From positions 1 to 56,957 of the forward strand of contig JAEZDD010000002.1 in NCBI GenBank assembly GCA_023429785.1: 56,957 nt of DNA, given 5' to 3'. Both the position numbers and the translations under genes were made by a program. How positions within the stretch are numbered: position 1 is the first letter of the stretch; each line of letters opens with the position of its first letter. Below the pieces are notes generated by a model that made no database searches, was not told the origin of the DNA, and saw nothing but the letters and a program-made list of their open reading frames with translations. Source of the DNA: Bacillota bacterium (GTDB taxonomy: Bacteria; Bacillota; Clostridia; Oscillospirales; Ruminococcaceae). This document shows, piece by piece, positions 52,279-56,957 of the stretch.

Positions 52279-52300
52279 AATATGCAATAATTAATATAAA

Positions 52301-52536
52301 GCAATGACGGGGAAAGTAGCGTTTCTTAGCAACAAAGAGAGGTCGTATTTGGTGAGAGCGACTTTGCGAAGGGAAGGTGAAGGACACCTCTGAGCTTATT
52401 GCGTGAAATTCAGTAGCGTAATACGTATCAGGCGTTAACGATATTCGAGTGGATATTCTGTCAGCTGACGGGTATCAATTAGGGTGGTATCACGATTTTT
52501 TAAAGTCGTCCCTTGTCTTTTAGGGGCGATTTTTTT
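52301..52536 (+). promoter_or_regulatory. T-box riboswitch, specifier GAC (Asp) overlapping CAC (His)
   Basis: Stem I is closed by GCAAT/ATTGC (52301-52305 with 52398-52402), with the GA kink and GGGG (52309-52312) pairing with CCTC (52387-52390). AGTA faces GAA in the specifier loop. GAC is at 52383-52385, followed by the usual purine (A52386) and then the helix; CAC at 52385-52387 overlaps it by one base. The T-box AGGGTGG is at 52481-52487, the bulge TGGT at 52485-52488. The antiterminator pairs AGGG with CCCT and ACGA with TCGT; the competing terminator is 52506-52536. Uncharged tRNA should switch transcription on for the four genes below. Confidence 0.92.
52506..52536 (+). terminator. 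T-box terminator
   Basis: TCGTCCCT (52506-52513) pairs with AGGGGCGA (52522-52529, one T-G) before a seven-T run. Its 5' arm is shared with the antiterminator. Confidence 0.93.
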
Positions 52537-52565
52537 GCATATTTAAATATGAAGGTGGTGGCACA

Positions 52566-53000
52566 ATGAAGATTGAGAAATTAAAAGCCGAGGATTTAGC
52601 CGAGCTTCTTGAATTGTATAAGGAGCTTGTTGATTATGACAATTCGCTTCTGACAAGCCTAAGAGTATACCAGAAAATATCAAGGGACAACAATTATCAT
52701 CTTCTTGTCGCTAAGGAGAATGACAGAATTATCGGCACGGTGCTGGGCATCATATGTCACTCAATCCCACTTCTCGGGATGCCCTTTATGGTTGTCGAGG
52801 ATGTTGTTGTAAAAGAGGAGTTCAGACAGCAAGGGGTAGGCAAAAAGCTTTTTGAAGAAATTGATAAAATCGCCTTACATAATAATTGCGCCTATTCTAT
52901 GCTAGTTTCATCGGGGAGAAGGCAGGAAGCACACATATTTTATGAAAATCAAGGGTATGACGACCCGGTTAAAGGATTTCGGAAAAAGTATTATAAATAG
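52566..53000 (+). CDS. GNAT-family N-acetyltransferase
   Basis: 144 residues. EEFRQQGVGKKLFEEI is the acetyl-CoA-binding motif A; HIFYENQGY is a typical C-terminal strand. It is the first gene under the T-box, 30 bp after the terminator, and 11 bp before hisS. The target is unknown. Its place suggests use when aminoacyl-tRNA is short, for example acetylation of an amino acid, a translation factor or an antimetabolite; that is inference. Confidence 0.88.
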   Translation: MKIEKLKAEDLAELLELYKELVDYDNSLLTSLRVYQKISRDNNYHLLVAKENDRIIGTVLGIICHSIPLLGMPFMVVEDVVVKEEFRQQGVGKKLFEEIDKIALHNNCAYSMLVSSGRRQEAHIFYENQGYDDPVKGFRKKYYK

Positions 53001-53011
53001 TGGAGGTTAAA

Positions 53012-54325
53012 ATGGCACTAATTACACAAAGACCAAAAGGAACACAAGATACAATCCCGGCGGAGGCATATAAGTGGAACACAGTCGAATCGCTCGCTCG
53101 CGAAACAGCGGAGCTGTATGGTTTCAAGGAAATTCGGACTCCGACCTTTGAACAGACAAGCCTTTTTGAGCGCTCGGTCGGCGACACAACAGACGTGGTT
53201 CAGAAGGAAATGTATACAGTAACAGCCAAGCAGTCGCTAAAGGGTGATAAGGACAGCAGCTTCACTCTCAGACCGGAGGGGACAGCCGGTGCGGCTCGTG
53301 CTATCATCGAGAATGGAATAATCAACGAGGCTCTGCCACAAAAGGTGTATTATCTCATTTCATGCTTTCGTCATGAAAAGCCACAGGCGGGGCGACTTAG
53401 AGAGTTCCACCAGTTTGGCGTCGAAATGTATGGTAGCTCGTCGCCTTGTGCTGACGCTGATGTAATTGCACTCGCAAAAAGCTATATTGACAGGCTTGGG
53501 CTAAAAGGAATAGAGCTTTTTATCAACTCAATCGGCTGTAAAACCTGTCGTGCGAAATATCACGAGGCTTTAAGAGAATATTTTGAGTCTAAAAAAGAAG
53601 AGCTGTGTGAAACCTGCAAAACGCGTCTTGAAAAAAACCCGATGAGGATTCTTGATTGCAAGAGCCCGATATGCTCGGGGATAGCAAAGGACGCTCCGGT
53701 GATTTTAGATTTTCTTTGTGAGGAATGCTCTGACCACTTTGAAGCATTAAAAGCTAACCTAAATGCGATGGATATTGAGTTTTCGATTAACCCAAAAATA
53801 GTGCGCGGACTTGATTATTATACAAAAACGGTTTTTGAGTTTATTACCACATCCATCGGCGCTCAGGGGACGGTCTGCGGCGGCGGGCGCTACGACGGGC
53901 TTATTGAAGAAATCGGCGGGCCAAAAACCCCGGCACTGGGCTTCGCAATGGGGCTTGAAAGGCTTATACTGACAATGGACAGTCAGGGCTGTGATTATAT
54001 TCAGCCACGAAGCTGTAACCTTTTCATTGCGACTATGGGGGACAAGTCCTTGACAAAAGCAGTAAAAATGACAAAAAACCTACGTGATGAAGGCTTTTGG
54101 GTTGAATACGATGTCATGGGTAGAGGTTTGAAGGCACAGATGAAGTATGCCGACAAAATAAAAGCCGAATTTTCAATGGTGCTTGGCGAAAATGAGCTGG
54201 ATACAGGGAAAGCTAACCTTAAAAATATGGCAACAGGCGAGCAGACAGAAATCTCACTGGATGACAGGTTCGTCGAGAGCTTTTCAAATATTCAGATGGC
54301 TAATATGCTCGGCAGTATATTATAA
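53012..54325 (+). CDS. hisS: Histidyl-tRNA synthetase
   Basis: 437 residues from the ATG after GGAGG. Class II: motif 1 around RTPTFEQTSLFERSVG, motif 2 CFRHEKPQAGRLREFHQFG, the His-specific GLDYYTKTVFEF, and motif 3 GFAMGLERL. A Cys-rich insertion (CKTC, CETC, CEEC) may bind zinc, as in some Clostridia. C-terminal anticodon-binding domain complete. Confidence 0.97.
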   Translation: MALITQRPKGTQDTIPAEAYKWNTVESLARETAELYGFKEIRTPTFEQTSLFERSVGDTTDVVQKEMYTVTAKQSLKGDKDSSFTLRPEGTAGAARAIIENGIINEALPQKVYYLISCFRHEKPQAGRLREFHQFGVEMYGSSSPCADADVIALAKSYIDRLGLKGIELFINSIGCKTCRAKYHEALREYFESKKEELCETCKTRLEKNPMRILDCKSPICSGIAKDAPVILDFLCEECSDHFEALKANLNAMDIEFSINPKIVRGLDYYTKTVFEFITTSIGAQGTVCGGGRYDGLIEEIGGPKTPALGFAMGLERLILTMDSQGCDYIQPRSCNLFIATMGDKSLTKAVKMTKNLRDEGFWVEYDVMGRGLKAQMKYADKIKAEFSMVLGENELDTGKANLKNMATGEQTEISLDDRFVESFSNIQMANMLGSIL

Positions 54326-54358
54326 TAATATTTTTTGATTATAATGGAGGGGAACAAT

Positions 54359-54679
54359 TTGATTAGTCGCGCAAAATTTTTTATGAAATCAGAATACACA
54401 ATGGAAACTGTAGTAATTAACACCAAGACATATAAAAAGGATAAGGCTCTGATGAAATCCGAGGAGCATTCTGCATTGGTTGTCATCGGGTTGATAGCGC
54501 TCGGTGCAGTTATAGGCATTCTGGTTGGGTTCTGGAAAAACGGGCTTATTGCAATGGCGGCGGGCGGGTTAATCGGCTATATTGTGAATTATTTTAGAAT
54601 TCCGCGTGACGTCGAAAGCCACCTTGAGGCTATTGAATATACATCGGAAGAAACATATGAGGAAGAAGATAAAAATTAA
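54359..54679 (+). CDS. Small membrane protein between hisS and aspS, unknown
   Basis: 106 residues, TTG start 6 nt after GGAGGGG; earlier in-frame starts lie before the site. A cytosolic N-terminal stretch of about 45 residues precedes two hydrophobic segments (about 47-68 and 72-87) rich in Gly and Ala, then an acidic tail ending in EETYEEEDKN. I do not recognise a family. It is expressed with the two synthetases under the T-box, so a link to amino acid supply or stress is possible but unproven. Confidence 0.75.
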   Translation: MISRAKFFMKSEYTMETVVINTKTYKKDKALMKSEEHSALVVIGLIALGAVIGILVGFWKNGLIAMAAGGLIGYIVNYFRIPRDVESHLEAIEYTSEETYEEEDKN

Positions 54680-54690
54680 GGAGAATCGAA

Positions 54691-56451
54691 ATGGCTGATA
54701 CGATGAAAGGGCTAAAGCGCACACATTATTGCGGCGAAATCCCAAGGACGGGTGAAGTGACAGTTTGCGGTTTTGTCGCGAAAATAAGAGATTTGGGGAA
54801 CCTGATTTTTATAGATTTAAGAGACAGGACGGGGCTTGTTCAGCTTGCCTTCAATGATGGGACAGCGAGAGAAATTTTTGAAAAGGCAAGTCATTGCCGA
54901 AGCGAATTTGTCCTGATGGCGAAGGGGACAGTCAGCGCTCGTGAAAGCGTGAACAAGGATATAAAAAATGGCGATGTTGAAGTTATCGTCACTGATTTAA
55001 GGGTTTTGAGCAAGGCACAGACTCCTCCCTTCGAGGTTTCTAATAGTGCGAATGTGAAGGACGAGCTAAAGCTGAAATACCGGTATCTTGACCTGAGAAA
55101 TCCCGAGCTTCAAAAAAATATGATTATGCGTCATAATATCGCGAAAGTTGCCAGAGAGTATTATTATGATAATGGCTTTTTAGAAATTGAAACACCTATG
55201 CTTATCCGTTCAACCCCAGAGGGCGCGAGGGACTATCTTGTTCCTTCGAGGATTCACGACGGAATGTTCTATGCCCTTCCGCAGTCGCCACAGATATACA
55301 AACAGCTCCTCATGATTTCGGGCTATGACCGCTATATTCAGCTGGCACGTTGCTTTAGAGATGAGGATTTAAGAGCTGACCGTCAGCCTGAATTCACACA
55401 AATCGACCTAGAGATGTCTTTTGTTGACGTTGACGATATTCTTGAAATGGCTGAGGGATTTGTTAAAAGGCTTTTTAAGGAAATTCTTGAGGTTGAAATT
55501 CCGACACCGCTCACGAGAATGACATATGCTGACGCCATGAATAAATATGGCTCGGATAAGCCTGATACTCGCTTTGGTATGGAAATTCAGGATATTTCAG
55601 AAATAGCAAAAGAAACTGATTTTGCAGTTTTTTCAAATGCAATAAACGACGGCGGGAGTGTTCGCGCAATTGTTGCGAAAAATTCAGCATTGACACTGAC
55701 ACGAAAGGAAATTGACAAGCTCACTGAACAGGCAAGAGGCATCGGAGCTAAGGGGCTTGCGTTCATTCGCTGGGTTGAGAACGAGCCAAATTGTTCGTTT
55801 TCAAAATTCCTAAAGGAAGGTCAGCTTCAGCAGATTTTAGATTCGCTCGGCGCTGAAAAGGGCGATGTTATACTTATTGTTGCCGATAAAAACAAGGTTG
55901 TTCTTCCAACACTCGGCGCATTAAGACTGACGGTCGGGAAACAGCTTGGCATAATTTCAAAGGGCTACAACTTTTTGTGGATTACCGAATTCCCGTTCTT
56001 TGAGTGGGATGAAGATAGCCAGAGCTGGCTCGCAATGCACCATCCCTTCACAATGCCGATGGACGAGTGCCTGCCGCTGCTTGATACCGACCCGGGAAGT
56101 GTTAGGGCAAAGGCATATGACCTCGTTTTAAACGGAACAGAGCTGTCTTCAGGCTCAATCAGAATCACAGACTATGAGCTTCAACAGAAAATGTTCCGCT
56201 CACTTGGGCTGACTGATGAGGAAATCGACGCAAAATTTGGATTTTTGGTTGAAGCATATAGATACGCATCGCCACCTCACGGCGGAATGGGCATCGGGCT
56301 TGACAGACTGGCGATGATAATGTGCGGGGCGGACAGCCTCAGAGATGTTACTGCTTTTCCGAAGGTTCAGAATGCGAGTGAGCTTATGAGCTCCTGTCCG
56401 GCGACTGTTGACAAAAAACAGCTTGACGAGCTTCATATCAAAATTAACTAA
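54691..56451 (+). CDS. aspS: Aspartyl-tRNA synthetase, bacterial type
   Basis: 586 residues. An N-terminal OB anticodon domain is followed by the class II core with the GAD insertion (about 280-420) and motif 3 GIGLDRLAMIM. AAGGAG site. It is the only downstream gene that matches the GAC specifier of the T-box. The N-terminus (about residues 30-95) looks normal for discriminating or non-discriminating forms; gatCAB is not in the window, so I cannot tell which. Confidence 0.97.
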   Translation: MADTMKGLKRTHYCGEIPRTGEVTVCGFVAKIRDLGNLIFIDLRDRTGLVQLAFNDGTAREIFEKASHCRSEFVLMAKGTVSARESVNKDIKNGDVEVIVTDLRVLSKAQTPPFEVSNSANVKDELKLKYRYLDLRNPELQKNMIMRHNIAKVAREYYYDNGFLEIETPMLIRSTPEGARDYLVPSRIHDGMFYALPQSPQIYKQLLMISGYDRYIQLARCFRDEDLRADRQPEFTQIDLEMSFVDVDDILEMAEGFVKRLFKEILEVEIPTPLTRMTYADAMNKYGSDKPDTRFGMEIQDISEIAKETDFAVFSNAINDGGSVRAIVAKNSALTLTRKEIDKLTEQARGIGAKGLAFIRWVENEPNCSFSKFLKEGQLQQILDSLGAEKGDVILIVADKNKVVLPTLGALRLTVGKQLGIISKGYNFLWITEFPFFEWDEDSQSWLAMHHPFTMPMDECLPLLDTDPGSVRAKAYDLVLNGTELSSGSIRITDYELQQKMFRSLGLTDEEIDAKFGFLVEAYRYASPPHGGMGIGLDRLAMIMCGADSLRDVTAFPKVQNASELMSSCPATVDKKQLDELHIKIN

Positions 56452-56492
56452 TTGAATTTTTTAAGAAATAGTCATTCAAGATATGTAATTAT

Positions 56493-56519
56493 AAGCTGGA
56501 GTGAGAGGCTTCAGCTTTT
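56493..56519 (+). terminator. Probable terminator of the hisS-aspS operon
   Basis: AAGCTG (56493-56498) pairs with CAGCTT (56512-56517), then only TTGG; a weak terminator. The tRNA promoter follows 25 bp later. Confidence 0.5.
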
Positions 56520-56544
56520 GGTTACTATTAACACAAAAAAACAC

Positions 56545-56573
56545 TTGACATAGGCGATTGAAAGTGATATAAT
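56545..56573 (+). promoter_or_regulatory. Consensus promoter of tRNA-fMet
   Basis: TTGACA (56545-56550) and TATAAT (56568-56573), both perfect, 17-bp spacer, about 28 bp before the tRNA. Confidence 0.93.
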
Positions 56574-56607
56574 AATTAAGCACTCAAAAAAGGGTGTAAA
56601 TGAATAT

Positions 56608-56684
<77 letters not shown>

Positions 56685-56687
56685 ACG

Positions 56688-56727
56688 TAAAACAGGCGTT
56701 TTCAAGTAATTGAAGACGTCTGTTTTA
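56688..56727 (+). terminator. Terminator after tRNA-fMet
   Basis: A stem of about 17 bp (56689-56705 with 56710-56726, two G-T pairs) with GTAA loop and TTTT within its 3' arm. Confidence 0.88.
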
Positions 56728-56745
56728 TTGCTCTAAAGTTAGAAA

Positions 56746-56766
56746 AAACCAACTAAAAACCAACTA
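56746..56766 (+). repeat. Tandem direct repeat after tRNA-fMet
   Basis: AAACCAACTA occurs at 56746-56755 and again at 56757-56766, one base apart. It lies between the tRNA terminator and the minus-strand partial gene and could be an arm-type recombinase site; no integrase is visible in the window. The remaining bases to 56814 are AT-rich without a gene. Confidence 0.5.
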
Positions 56767-56814
56767 TTTTAAAAAAGTTTACAAGAGATAACAAAAAGGT
56801 TGTGCTTTAATTCT

Positions 56815-56957
56815 TTATTTCATTTCATCAGAATATGCCTTCACTTTATCCTTTAGTGCTTTTTTTGCTTCAGCTGTAAACTGAATTTTGTCCACAAATT
56901 TGTTGACTTTTTCATTAATTAATTCTGCCGATAATCCTTCATTTTTATAATCCTTTA
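56815..56957 (-). CDS. 3' end of an unknown gene, cut by the window edge
   Basis: 47 codons in one open frame, ending in TAA at 56817-56815 and running off the right edge. The tail is highly charged, with many Lys and Glu, and looks helical (it ends AKKALKDKVKAYSDEMK). I do not recognise it. It faces the tRNA, and the AT-rich context differs from the operon to its left, as might be seen at the edge of an inserted element. Confidence 0.55.
   Translation of the reverse strand, partial: KDYKNEGLSAELINEKVNKFVDKIQFTAEAKKALKDKVKAYSDEMK

Overview
The window looks like core chromosome of a low-GC, Gram-positive anaerobe of class Clostridia, probably a gut Oscillospiraceae/Ruminococcaceae relative. 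The evidence is strong GGAGG ribosome-binding sites, several TTG and GTG starts, sigma-A type TTGACA/TATAAT promoters, a T-box leader, a FabK-type enoyl reductase, an archaeal-type prolyl-tRNA synthetase, rubrerythrin, MgsA beside mreBCD, and secreted proteins with Thr-rich linkers. The taxonomic guess is inference. Most of the window is housekeeping; I see no CRISPR array, insertion sequence, rRNA or toxin-antitoxin locus.

Layout. 1-250: tRNA-Asn preceded by a 14-bp copy of its own 5' end. 251-2222 (minus): cysteine desulfurase and a TtcA-like tRNA thiolase. 2320-3645 (plus): rubrerythrin and a HAD phosphatase. 3677-9142 (minus): fabD, aroE, aroK, a large FtsA-like ATPase with an unusual C-terminal extension, and a secreted SGNH hydrolase. 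9143-18200 (plus): a type II fatty acid synthesis operon (fabH, fabK, a small membrane protein, fabG, fabF, accB, fabZ, accC, accD, accA, acpP). The shared fabD/fabH intergenic region carries inverted repeats suited to an operator. 18232-19814: proS.

20004-36027 (plus): the complete S10-spc-alpha ribosomal cluster (rpsJ to rplQ, with secY, adk, map, a KOW protein, infA and rpoA). It starts with a leader of about 345 nt holding several hairpins and a textbook intrinsic terminator, which suggests attenuation. Further hairpins precede rplC, rplB, rpmJ and rpoA.

36093-39864 (minus): branched-chain amino acid genes ilvB, ilvN, ilvC and a flavin split-barrel protein. 39936-43726 (plus): an orphan metal/cobalamin-type binding lipoprotein, a CNNM/CorC-type membrane protein and a transglutaminase-fold lipoprotein. 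43809-44943 (minus): mnmA. 45005-46860 (plus): a small GNAT-like protein and aspartate kinase. 47048-52278 (plus): mreB, mreC, mreD, the elongation PBP2 and mgsA.

52301-56451 (plus): a T-box riboswitch whose best specifier is GAC (Asp), overlapping CAC (His), ahead of GNAT, hisS, a small membrane protein and aspS. 56545-56957: initiator tRNA-Met with its own promoter and terminator, then a different-looking AT-rich tail with a tandem repeat and the 3' end of a minus-strand gene that runs off the window.

Functional links: sulfur transfer to tRNA (cysteine desulfurase, TtcA-like, MnmA), membrane lipid supply (fab/acc) and wall elongation (mre/PBP2, FtsA-like), and translation capacity (ribosomal cluster, proS, hisS, aspS, two tRNAs). 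The least ordinary elements are the rpsJ leader, the Asp/His T-box operon with its two uncharacterised passengers, the FtsA-like protein with ThiS-like tail domains, the displaced fabD with a membrane ORF in its usual position, and the boundary after tRNA-fMet.
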